Assembly: GCA_900765465.1 (NCBI GenBank)
Contig: CAAFRM010000332.1
Span: 1-25,461 of the forward strand
Source: an uncultured Prevotella sp.
Lineage (GTDB): Bacteria > Bacteroidota > Bacteroidia > Bacteroidales > Bacteroidaceae
Direction of reading: 5' to 3'
Length of the DNA stretch: 25,461 bases
A program made the position numbers and the translations under genes. Shown in pieces: positions 18,624 through 25,461 of this stretch; position 1 is the stretch's first letter, and each line of letters opens with the position of its first letter. The notes below the pieces were generated by a model. The model saw only the letters and a list, made by a program, of their open reading frames with translations. It was not told where the DNA came from and searched no databases.

Positions 18624-19379
18624 ATGACAGAAAAAGAAATGTACAATCTGATCAACAATCAGAAAGAACAGCAAAGCAACGGCTTTGCTGTCAATGAGAA
18701 GGAGCGTGGATTAAGCGGCGTGTTCTCCGCACTGATGCGCAAGGTTTATACATGGATGACCCTGGCTCTCGTTATTACGGGTGTTACTGCATACGGCGTG
18801 GCTGCCAGCCCAACCCTGATGATGACGCTGATGACTAGCCGAGGCTTGCTCTTCGGACTGGTAATCGCTGAACTCGCCCTGGTATTCATTATCACAGGTG
18901 CCCTGAACCGCCTGTCGTTAAGCACGGCTACCCTGCTCTTCATCGTCTACTCAGTATTGAACGGAGCGATGCTCTCTTCCATCTTCGTGGTTTACACGAT
19001 GACCAGCATTGCCAAGGTGTTCTTCATCACAGCCGGAACCTTCGGTGCCATGGCTGTATATGGTTACACCACCAAGAAGGACCTGACCTCGATGGGTAAG
19101 ATTCTCTTCATGGCTTTGATTGGTTTGATTATCGCCACCGTAGTAAACATGTTCCTGAAGAGTTCTGGATTTGACTACATCCTGAGCTACGTGGGTGTTG
19201 CTATCTTCACCGGTCTCACAGCATGGGATAGCCAGAAGATTAAGCACATGCTCCAGACACAGTACGACATGAGCGAAGGTGCTCAGAAGTTGGCGCTCAT
19301 CGGAGCCTTGACATTGTACCTCGACTTCATCAACCTGTTCCTCTATCTGCTTCGCATCTTCGGAAGCAACAAGGAATAA
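18624..19379 (+). CDS. Bax inhibitor-1/YccA family integral membrane protein
   Basis: This protein has 251 residues from ATG 18624. Upstream in-frame codons to 18573 overlap the promoter, so the later start is preferred. After a polar N-terminus (about 1-40) there are seven predicted hydrophobic segments: about 41-60, 74-92, 100-124, 130-148, 158-177, 188-202 and 224-245. The BI-1 signature is clear at the end: TAWDSQKIKHM with Asp202, and LYLDFINLFLYLLRIFG with Asp234. These correspond to the paired aspartates that act as a pH sensor in the bacterial calcium-leak homologue YetJ. The family forms calcium-permeable channels or interacts with membrane proteases in other bacteria; which applies here is unknown. 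It has its own promoter and terminator, so it is a single-gene unit unrelated to its neighbours. Confidence 0.9.
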   Translation: MTEKEMYNLINNQKEQQSNGFAVNEKERGLSGVFSALMRKVYTWMTLALVITGVTAYGVAASPTLMMTLMTSRGLLFGLVIAELALVFIITGALNRLSLSTATLLFIVYSVLNGAMLSSIFVVYTMTSIAKVFFITAGTFGAMAVYGYTTKKDLTSMGKILFMALIGLIIATVVNMFLKSSGFDYILSYVGVAIFTGLTAWDSQKIKHMLQTQYDMSEGAQKLALIGALTLYLDFINLFLYLLRIFGSNKE

Positions 19380-19438
19380 GATTTCTTCAGAAATCAGAAT
19401 ATAGGAATCAGCAGTTTTTCTTAGTATATAAAAAAAGC

Positions 19439-19475
19439 AGAGGTTGGCTTGCCCTCCACGGGTTAGCCAACCTCT
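19439..19475. terminator. Strong hairpin terminator, probably bidirectional
   Basis: AGAGGTTGGCT (19439-19449) and AGCCAACCTCT (19465-19475) form a perfect 11-bp stem, with a further CCC/GGG inside the loop (19452-19454/19460-19462). A run of seven A lies just to the left (19431-19437), giving a U-run on the minus-strand transcript. TTT follows on the plus strand. It sits between convergent genes, ending the BI-1 transcript from the left and any read-through from the AraC/GH92 unit on the right. Confidence 0.85.
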
Positions 19476-19563
19476 TTATGTGTTCTATCAAAAGCAAATG
19501 ATAAGTAAACCTAATCTAGAAAATTCTGATGCAAAGATAAGCTTTTTCTCCGAAAGTCAGGCT

Positions 19564-19672
19564 TCATTTGGTAAAAAAAAGACGCCATTTGAACAAAAAG
19601 TGTCTTTTTTATTGTCCGTTACCAAAACTCATTTCGTAAAAAGCAAGCGCTCATTGCGTAAATTCTGATGGT
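19564..19672. repeat. Imperfect 22-bp periodic repeat array between convergent genes
   Basis: Related units TCATTTGGTAAAAA (19564), CATTTGAACAAAAA (19586), TCATTTCGTAAAAA (19629) and TCATTGCGTAAA (19651) lie 22, about 43 and 22 bp apart. The 44-bp gap holds a degenerate copy near 19607. The first two units also create an A/T stem, AAAAAAGAC (19575-19583) with GTCTTTTTT (19602-19610). The 303-bp gap 19380-19682 therefore holds a terminator plus this array. A 74-codon frame over both (19444-19668) is not a gene. Confidence 0.6.
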
Positions 19673-19682
19673 TTACAATCAC

Positions 19683-20714
19683 TTACAGAGCATTTCTAAA
19701 TTCATTAGGCGAACAGCCATAAGCAGAAGAAAAGACTCTTCTGAAGGTGGAAAGGGAATTAAATCCCGACTTCTCTGAAATCTCCAGAATGGAAGATTCT
19801 GAGTTTCGAAGCAGATTTTCCGCATAACGGAGACGGTAATTGTTCACGAAATCATAGAACGTGCTGCCATTCTCCTGATTGAAATACCTGCTGAGATAAG
19901 TGCGGTTGGTGCCCACCATGTGTGCCACATCCGAGAGCTTGAGTCGCGGATTGAGATAGATTTTCTCCACTTCAAAGAGACGCTGCACCTCGGTGGCGAG
20001 ACCTTGCTTTTCCTCTTCACTCTCTTGCGGAGCAACTTCTGCATGCGCTGCCTCCACATCCTTCAGTTCATCAATCACCGACTCATGTCGATACCCAAAG
20101 TAACAGATGAACATCCAGATAGCCAGGGAGCAGACCATATAAAGATTGTCGAAGCCTCCGTCGATGACAAAGCAGCTCAAGGTCCAGATAATCAGGATGA
20201 GGAAGAAACTGCCCAGAATGGCAAGGAGCCAGGAAAGGTTGATGTTCTCCTGATAGGAGAAACGCTCCTTGAGCTGGCGATGATACCTGCGGATGAGGAA
20301 GAAGAGTACAACGAAGGTGGTGATGCCATAAACGGCTCCCCATACAGAAAGGATATAAAAATAGATGTTGATACCCGAGATGAGATAAAAGAGCGGAAGC
20401 AGCACAAAAGGCAACTCCAGCACCACCGCCTTGGTCCAGGTGGTCCATCCCGGTTTTACCAGTTCCATCAGCACAAAGCTATAGAACGGAATGATAAACA
20501 TATCGACAGCGGAGGTGAAATACCATCCCTCCGTACTGCCGAAACCCTTGTAGTAGAAGAGCACGAGGTCTTTCAGGCACTGTGCATCCGCTATCAACAT
20601 CAAAAGCATGATGAGGCGGAAGAGCCGTTCACTGCCCTTACGCCAAAACATCCATGCCATCATGGAAAAGAACATCATGCTCATTCCATAAATAAAACTC
20701 GTTACAGCATCCAT
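19683..20714 (-). CDS. Membrane-anchored AraC family transcriptional regulator
   Basis: The 343-residue protein has an N-terminal half (about 1-215) of six or seven hydrophobic segments rich in Phe, Trp and Met, so the DNA-binding domain is tethered to the membrane. A charged linker with many Glu (about 225-245) leads to a C-terminal AraC/XylS domain (about 250-343). That domain has two helix-turn-helix units: LKLSDVAHMVGTNRTYLSRYFN and ILEISEKSGFNSLSTFRRVF, ending YGCSPNEFRNAL. Membrane-tethered AraC proteins of this kind are common in Bacteroidota and are presumed to sense envelope or extracellular signals. It lies 65 bp downstream of the phosphatase-mannosidase gene on the same strand with no strong terminator between them, so it probably shares that transcript and may regulate it. 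The ligand is unknown. Confidence 0.85.
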   Translation of the reverse strand: MDAVTSFIYGMSMMFFSMMAWMFWRKGSERLFRLIMLLMLIADAQCLKDLVLFYYKGFGSTEGWYFTSAVDMFIIPFYSFVLMELVKPGWTTWTKAVVLELPFVLLPLFYLISGINIYFYILSVWGAVYGITTFVVLFFLIRRYHRQLKERFSYQENINLSWLLAILGSFFLILIIWTLSCFVIDGGFDNLYMVCSLAIWMFICYFGYRHESVIDELKDVEAAHAEVAPQESEEEKQGLATEVQRLFEVEKIYLNPRLKLSDVAHMVGTNRTYLSRYFNQENGSTFYDFVNNYRLRYAENLLRNSESSILEISEKSGFNSLSTFRRVFSSAYGCSPNEFRNAL

Positions 20715-20779
20715 ATACTTATCTGTTAATTGATCTAGTTGCCAGGCTTACGCCTACAGTATTACTTTCTATGATTCTA

Positions 20780-23700
20780 TTATTTCAATTCAAAAAGCAG
20801 TTGTCCTCCACTCACTATCTGCTGGTGAGAGAGGCGGTAACCATTCAGTGGTTTTCCGTTAAGAGAGGTAGACTGGATGAGGTAGCTGCCTGCATCCTTT
20901 CTTCGGGCTGACAAGATAAACTTCTTTCCGTTTTCCAGATTCAGTGTCACCTTGTCGAAACCTGGCGTACCTATATAATAATAAGGTGTGCCAGGACAAA
21001 CCGGGTAGAAACCCAGGGAGGAGAATACATACCATGCCGACATCTGACCCGCATCATCATTGCCCGACAAACCGCCCGGAGTATCATTATACTCCGTCTG
21101 CAGGATGTGGTGCACCCATTGCTGGGTCTTCTCCGGAGCTCCGGCAGCATCATAAAGATAGGTTATCTGATGGCAAGGTTCGTTGCCATGCCAGTACCAT
21201 CCCTTGTCGAACATCCTGTCCAGGCGGTAGACAACCTTGTCTTCTGCCTTCTTCTCCTTCTTATCCATCGGTTTGCTATGGCGGATCACATCAAACAATC
21301 CTTCCGGATTCTGGGGCACATACCAGGTATAATGACAGGCAGCTCCCTCGGTGATGAAGCTCTGGCGATGAACCAGGTCTTTATTGTTCAGCCATTTTCC
21401 ACTCTCATATCTGCCATCCGCCCAACCCGAGACGGGGTTGATGACATTGCGCCAATTCTCTGAACGGCGCATCAGTTCGTTGTAATCTTCCTGATATTTC
21501 TGTCGCTGCGAAGCATCCCTGCAGGAATCCATCAGCGCCTTCGCCATCTGCGCCACAGCAAAATCATCGTAGGCATACTCCAGGGTGCGCGAAGTCTGCT
21601 CGTTGGTATGATAAGCTTCCTCCACCATATCCTCCAGAGGAATGTAGCCATTATTGATATACGACTGGATGGCACGGCGTCCCTTTCCTTCCTGATACTC
21701 CTTATATATATAAGGTGTAGAGAAAGCATTCATGCGCATTCCCTCGTAAGCCTTCCGCGCATCGAAGTTGCGGATACCCTTGACGTAGGCATCGGCAAGG
21801 GCGGCACTGGCATGGTCGCCTATCATCGCAGCCGTATAACTGTTCCAGCATGGGAAGGCAGGCAGCCAGCCACGGTTCTGATACATCCTGACCAGCGACT
21901 GCATCATCTCGCCCGAACGCTTCGGGGTGATAAGCGTATAGAGCGGCAATTCGGCACGATAAATGTCCCACATGGAGAAATCATCATATCTGATTTCATC
22001 ACCCACATCACTCACTTCGTGAGGGAGGAAGGAACAGCGATACAGGGCACCGTAAAACTGGTTGACCTTTGCCTGGTCGTGATGCTCCACATCAATGGTA
22101 TGCAGACGGTCGCACCACAAATCGGCAGCAAACTGCATCATGCTATAGAAATCCAAGCCGCCATAGTTGTAGTTCTCGGCATTGAGATTTGCCAGGGCTT
22201 TCTCGCGGGAGGTGAAGGAAGTGCCCGACATCCACTCCATCGCCCTGCCCGCCTTTCCACGGAAAGTGAGCCAGGCACCGATGCGTGGCTTATCCTGCAT
22301 CTTCAAGCCCTTGCTAATTCTGTTGTCACCTTCGAACACTCCGTAATCCACCAGGTCTCTGGCATCGTAAGCCAGTACGAAGTGACCGCTGAAACCAGCC
22401 GACTCGCCCCATCCCTGGTAAATGCGATGCACCGGATTATAGCCATACACCACATGATTGAGGGTATCAATCTCGATGTAGCCCTGCCCTTCATCACTAT
22501 TCGGATTGATGACCAGATGCACCAGCTGGTCCTTTTCGGGAGTGACACGGAGGATGGAGGTATGGCTCAATGCCGCCATCTCAGCCTTGAGATGCTCCTT
22601 CTTCAGATTCACCGCATAGTAATGAGGATGCGAAACCTCATCGGCATGACTGAAAGGAGTAGCGCGCTGCCCGGGCTGGAGCCTCAGCTCATCGCCCAGG
22701 GCGGCAACGGTAAAGGAACCGTAATCCTGCATGCAGCCACCCACTATCCAATGGCTGCAGCGGAAACCCTGCAAAAGGGAGTCCTTATAATAATAAGGTG
22801 CAATGCACTTCTGTTCGGTATCCTGGGTCTGCGGAGTCCAGAAGTTCTGACCATTCGGAACGAGTACGGCAGGCAGGGGCTGTCCATGCTCCTCGCTGCC
22901 CTTGCCAAACAGGCCGGCACTCTGAGTGTTGGCCTGTGCCGTGCCCACCATCGTATTGATGGCATTCAGCTGGCGGATGTGCTCCAGGTTGTGGATGCGT
23001 TCGTGCATCTGCTTCTTCCACTGGTTCCAGGGATAGTAGCACGTGCCATACTCCACCTGCGAAAGGATATTGATCTTGATGTCCTTCTCATTGAGCATAA
23101 ACCTCACCAAGACGGAATCCTGGGCATTCTTATAGAAAATCATCTGCAGATTCGCTGCCATCGGAACTACCCTATCCATCCTGTCCACATCGTCGCCCAA
23201 AACCACCTGTTCCTCATCATCCTTGGCACTTGGAGGAAGATGGGCGGTATTGAAGAGGAGCGAAAGCAGGCGATAGAGTGCCGTATCGTGACCGAAACGG
23301 AGGGTTGCCGACGACTGGCGAGCACGCAGGGCGGCATCAGCCTCAGCCTCGATATTCTGCCAGAGCGGAATGGCACAGCGTGCAGGAATCGACTCGTTGG
23401 TAGGTTCGTTGCCATTGACGATGGTCATGCGACGGTTGTTTGCCTCATAGATGGCTTGGAACTCCTCGTCCGTGAAGAGGGCATTCAAGGCTTCTTCTAT
23501 GTCAATAGGATAAACTGGAAAATTCAAGCCCACATCCTGGATGGATGAAGTGATGGCATGCATCTCGACCATCAGTTTCATCGGTTCATCAATCTTCGAG
23601 ATGTCTTTGAAGAGTTGACGGAGAAATCTGTCGGGAGAAATCAGAGGTTCCACCTTGGTTCTGCTTGCCAGCGCCTTGATTTCGGGAGAAACGTGGGCTA

Positions 23701-24337
23701 TCCATGCCATATCAGCAGAATCGGTCTTCACATCCAGGTTCAACTGGGGCTGGAGGAGCTGTAATTCCGAAGTAAAGGCTTGCATACTCCTGGCACAACG
23801 GTCGGAGATGCTGGAACGCGCCTTCATCTGATTGCCGGCAGCAAAGATTTGCGGAAAGTGGGCAAACATGCGTCGGGCGATGCCCTGATGCTGAAGTGCA
23901 CCGAGCCGGGTGAGCTTTCCACCATTTCCCCTGGCATTCTCCCACATTCTCGTCAGCATTCCCTTCACCTGCAGTCCGAGCGGAGTAAGATTACTCTCAT
24001 CCTCGAAATGCCTGCATATCCATACATAACGGTCGTCATGCGCCATCCATCGGGAACCGTGGCGACCGTAATGACTGATATAAAAAGGAGTAAATCCGGC
24101 AGGAATAAGACCCGTCGAAGGAATCAGGGAATCCTTGAAAGCATGCTTCTGGGAATCTGGCAAAGCGCCTTTCAAGGAATCAAGCACGCAGCAGGAGTCT
24201 GTCCCGAAAGTTCCAGTCTGCGCTGACGGACCTCCGGGATAGGCGAAATAAATGCCCCCCATCTGATGACGGGTTTGTGCTTGCATGGAAAGGATGCAAC
24301 CTAACCATATATATAATAATGTAACTATTCTGTTCAT
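20780..24337 (-). CDS. Secreted histidine acid phosphatase-GH92 alpha-mannosidase fusion
   Basis: This is a 1185-residue protein with signal peptide residues 1-20 (SMQA). Residues about 20-455 form a clade-2 histidine phosphatase (phytase/MINPP-like). The catalytic YGRHGSR has His93, and the distal HD motif FGHDT has His350-Asp351; both look intact, although the usual proline after RHGxR is Trp97. Residues about 475-1185 form a GH92 domain: the entry block EEHGQPLPAVLVPNGQNFW (about 482-500), WIVGGCMQDYG, GWGESAGFSGHF, and the family signature GNDDAGQMSAWYVFSSLGFYP (1092 onward). GH92 enzymes are calcium-dependent exo-alpha-mannosidases, usually about 700-750 residues alone, so this protein is the sum of two full-length enzymes. 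It probably acts in the periplasm or at the cell surface. The pairing suggests sequential removal of phosphate and mannose from phosphomannosyl glycans such as yeast mannan or lysosomal-type N-glycans; this is inference. Phytate or another phosphate ester is an alternative phosphatase substrate. No SusC/SusD pair is nearby. Confidence 0.88.
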   Translation of the reverse strand: MNRIVTLLYIWLGCILSMQAQTRHQMGGIYFAYPGGPSAQTGTFGTDSCCVLDSLKGALPDSQKHAFKDSLIPSTGLIPAGFTPFYISHYGRHGSRWMAHDDRYVWICRHFEDESNLTPLGLQVKGMLTRMWENARGNGGKLTRLGALQHQGIARRMFAHFPQIFAAGNQMKARSSISDRCARSMQAFTSELQLLQPQLNLDVKTDSADMAWIAHVSPEIKALASRTKVEPLISPDRFLRQLFKDISKIDEPMKLMVEMHAITSSIQDVGLNFPVYPIDIEEALNALFTDEEFQAIYEANNRRMTIVNGNEPTNESIPARCAIPLWQNIEAEADAALRARQSSATLRFGHDTALYRLLSLLFNTAHLPPSAKDDEEQVVLGDDVDRMDRVVPMAANLQMIFYKNAQDSVLVRFMLNEKDIKINILSQVEYGTCYYPWNQWKKQMHERIHNLEHIRQLNAINTMVGTAQANTQSAGLFGKGSEEHGQPLPAVLVPNGQNFWTPQTQDTEQKCIAPYYYKDSLLQGFRCSHWIVGGCMQDYGSFTVAALGDELRLQPGQRATPFSHADEVSHPHYYAVNLKKEHLKAEMAALSHTSILRVTPEKDQLVHLVINPNSDEGQGYIEIDTLNHVVYGYNPVHRIYQGWGESAGFSGHFVLAYDARDLVDYGVFEGDNRISKGLKMQDKPRIGAWLTFRGKAGRAMEWMSGTSFTSREKALANLNAENYNYGGLDFYSMMQFAADLWCDRLHTIDVEHHDQAKVNQFYGALYRCSFLPHEVSDVGDEIRYDDFSMWDIYRAELPLYTLITPKRSGEMMQSLVRMYQNRGWLPAFPCWNSYTAAMIGDHASAALADAYVKGIRNFDARKAYEGMRMNAFSTPYIYKEYQEGKGRRAIQSYINNGYIPLEDMVEEAYHTNEQTSRTLEYAYDDFAVAQMAKALMDSCRDASQRQKYQEDYNELMRRSENWRNVINPVSGWADGRYESGKWLNNKDLVHRQSFITEGAACHYTWYVPQNPEGLFDVIRHSKPMDKKEKKAEDKVVYRLDRMFDKGWYWHGNEPCHQITYLYDAAGAPEKTQQWVHHILQTEYNDTPGGLSGNDDAGQMSAWYVFSSLGFYPVCPGTPYYYIGTPGFDKVTLNLENGKKFILSARRKDAGSYLIQSTSLNGKPLNGYRLSHQQIVSGGQLLFELK

Positions 24338-24377
24338 TGCAGTTTACTTACTCATTGCATCAATGAGGAATACTTTG

Positions 24378-24409
24378 CAAATATAAGCAAAAAAATCAAT
24401 ATCTGCAAT
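24378..24409 (-). promoter_or_regulatory. Promoter of the phosphatase-GH92 gene
   Basis: On the minus strand, TATATTTG (24385-24378) matches TAnnTTTG. ATTG lies 20 nt upstream (24409-24406), one base off the -33 consensus. The start codon at 24337 is about 40 nt downstream of the -7 box. Confidence 0.6.
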
Positions 24410-24510
24410 TTTTCTACAAAGAAAATACACTTTGAAGACGAAATTTCTACACTTTTCTTTCATTATCAGGAAGAATGAGGAAGAAGAAGACAGAGTGCAA
24501 ACACGCCGTA

Positions 24511-24542
24511 TGCATAAATATACTGCATAAAACATGCATAAA
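24511..24542 (+). promoter_or_regulatory. argR: Three TGCATAAA direct repeats, candidate ArgR boxes
   Basis: TGCATAAA occurs at 24511-24518, 24524-24531 and 24535-24542, with starts 13 and 11 bp apart. A related TTGCATTTTT follows near 24574. The AT-rich, half-palindromic units resemble ARG boxes (TGAATwwwwATTCA). They lie about 50 bp upstream of the argR -33 box, within the divergent region. Operator function is inferred from position before a repressor gene that normally controls itself. The 317-bp divergent gap 24338-24654 holds only these sites and the two promoters. Confidence 0.45.
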
Positions 24543-24594
24543 ACCTAACTTTTAAAACATTTTATCGCTTAAATTGCATTTTTCCTAATATTTA

Positions 24595-24626
24595 TTTGGC
24601 AGTTTCGCATATTTTGTGTAATTTTG
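24595..24626 (+). promoter_or_regulatory. Promoter of argR and the arginine operon
   Basis: TTTG at 24595-24598, a 20-nt spacer, and TAATTTTG at 24619-24626 match the Bacteroidota consensus exactly. The argR start codon is 28 nt after the -7 box. Confidence 0.75.
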
Positions 24627-24654
24627 CAACCACAAACGAATAAAAATACAACGT

Positions 24655-25140
24655 ATGAAGGTAAAAAATAGCAGATTGGAAACATTGAAGATGCTCATCT
24701 CTAGTCAAGAGTTGAGTTCGCAGGATCAACTCTTGCAAGCGCTCGCCCAGGAAGGATTTGAGATTACGCAAGCCACATTGAGCCGCGACCTCAAGCTACT
24801 GAAGGTAGCCAAGGCAGCTTCATCCAGCGGCAAATACACATACGTACTTCCGAACGATGCACTCTACAAGCGGGTATCCAACCATATCCCGATCAGCAAC
24901 ATGGCAATGGGAACAGGATTCCTCTCCATCAACTTCTCGGGCAACATGGTGGTTATCAGAACCCGACCGGGATATGCCAGCAGCATTGCCTACAACATTG
25001 ACAACAGCGACATCACCCAGATTCTGGGAACCATCGCAGGAGATGACACCATCTTCCTCGTCAAGAAAAAGGGAATTACAGAAGAAGAGATCATCAATGC
25101 ACTTTCGGTGGTTATTCCTGAACTCAGTCTGCACGACTGA
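24655..25140 (+). CDS. argR: Arginine repressor ArgR
   Basis: The 161-residue protein matches full-length ArgR. An N-terminal winged helix (about 5-65) has the recognition segment ITQATLSRDLKLLKVAK, including Ser43-Arg44-Asp45. The C-terminal oligomerisation and arginine-binding domain (about 85-155) has GTIAGDDTIFLV with Asp130-Asp131, the residues that contact arginine in the family. The hexamer with bound arginine represses arginine biosynthesis genes. It is divergent from the mannosidase gene, has its own consensus promoter, and is followed 55 bp later by an acyltransferase gene. This gene order is the usual head of the arginine biosynthesis cluster in Bacteroidota. Direct repeats upstream may be its own operators. 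Confidence 0.93.
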   Translation: MKVKNSRLETLKMLISSQELSSQDQLLQALAQEGFEITQATLSRDLKLLKVAKAASSSGKYTYVLPNDALYKRVSNHIPISNMAMGTGFLSINFSGNMVVIRTRPGYASSIAYNIDNSDITQILGTIAGDDTIFLVKKKGITEEEIINALSVVIPELSLHD

Positions 25141-25195
25141 TTCAACCCATAAATAAGAAATAGAAACAAGAACATTATTAAATATTTAAGAGAAA

Positions 25196-25461
25196 ATGGA
25201 AGAAGTTAAAGTAATGGTGGCTGACGAAAGTCACATCAAATACATCGACACCATTCTGACTACAATCGCAGAAGCAGCAAAGAAACGTGGTTCAGGTATC
25301 GCCAAGCGTTCACCTGAATATGTGGCTACCAAGATGCGCGAAGCCAAGGCTGTTATCGCACTCCAGGGCGATAAGTTCGCAGGTTTCAGCTACATCGAAA
25401 CATGGGGCAACAAGCACTATGTCACCACATCAGGTTTGATCGTTCACCCAGACTTCCGTGG
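25196..25461 (+). CDS. GNAT family N-acyltransferase, arginine pathway (partial, cut by window edge)
   Basis: ATG 25196 opens a frame running past the end of the window; only the first 88 residues are visible. The visible part has the GNAT start fold: VKVMVADESHIKYIDTI, a helix, IALQGDKFAGFSYIETW on strands 2-3, and TTSGLIVHPDFRG, whose last residues begin the acetyl-CoA-binding loop (R/Q-x-x-G-x-G/A). The placement right after argR matches the Bacteroidota arginine operon, in which a stand-alone GNAT enzyme is thought to acylate glutamate in place of classical argA or argJ. Substrate (acetyl or succinyl donor) is not determined by what is visible. No argG or argC is visible because the window ends. 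Confidence 0.8.
   Translation, partial: MEEVKVMVADESHIKYIDTILTTIAEAAKKRGSGIAKRSPEYVATKMREAKAVIALQGDKFAGFSYIETWGNKHYVTTSGLIVHPDFR

Noticed and set aside
19444..19668. 74-codon frame after the BI-1 gene
   Set aside because: It overlaps the terminator stem and the 22-bp repeat array, and its lysine- and serine-rich translation reflects the repeat sequence.
21608..23548. 646-codon open frame on the plus strand
   Set aside because: It lies fully antisense to the phosphatase-GH92 gene, whose motifs are clear. It has no recognisable domain or signal and is a codon-bias shadow.
24344..24535. 63-codon minus-strand frame before the GH92 gene
   Set aside because: It covers the predicted promoter of the GH92 gene and the TGCATAAA repeats, and has no domain.

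Overview
The window looks like chromosomal DNA of a gut-type Bacteroidota, most likely a Prevotellaceae (Prevotella/Segatella) species. Evidence for this is: Bacteroidota promoters (TTTG, about 20 nt, TAnnTTTG) at 93-124 and 24595-24626, with a close match in front of the leftward hydrolase gene; fimbrillin-type lipoproteins; a C-terminal domain resembling type IX secretion sorting signals; a GH92 glycosidase; a membrane-anchored AraC regulator; and an argR-acyltransferase arginine gene start. The species assignment is inference.

Region 1 (1-18450) is a rightward fimbria-type locus. A consensus promoter is followed by four phased 20-21 bp repeats in the leader. The genes are: an outer-membrane DUF3575/OmpA/TPR-like protein; an Mfa1-like major fimbrillin lipoprotein; a 355 bp gap with nested hairpins; an Mfa2/FimB-like lipoprotein (anchor candidate); a third fimbrillin-like lipoprotein; and a 4044-residue secreted protein. 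The last has eight beta-helix modules, about 25 GG[AG][IV]-type rungs, and a T9SS-like C-terminus. By position it could be the tip or surface adhesin of the pilus. This is the most unusual part of the window.

Region 2 (18451-19682) holds a Bax inhibitor-1 family membrane protein. Its promoter lies inside a 16-bp inverted repeat. A strong, probably bidirectional terminator and an imperfect 22-bp periodic repeat array separate it from the convergent genes to its right.

Region 3 (19683-24337, leftward) holds a two-gene unit. The first gene encodes a secreted fusion of a histidine acid phosphatase with a GH92 alpha-mannosidase; the second encodes a membrane-bound AraC regulator. The fusion suggests coupled removal of phosphate and mannose from phosphorylated mannosides.

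Region 4 (24338-25461) is a divergent promoter region with TGCATAAA direct repeats (candidate ArgR operators). It is followed by argR and the start of a GNAT acyltransferase gene cut by the window edge; this looks like the beginning of an arginine biosynthesis operon. No tRNA, rRNA, transposase or CRISPR array was seen.
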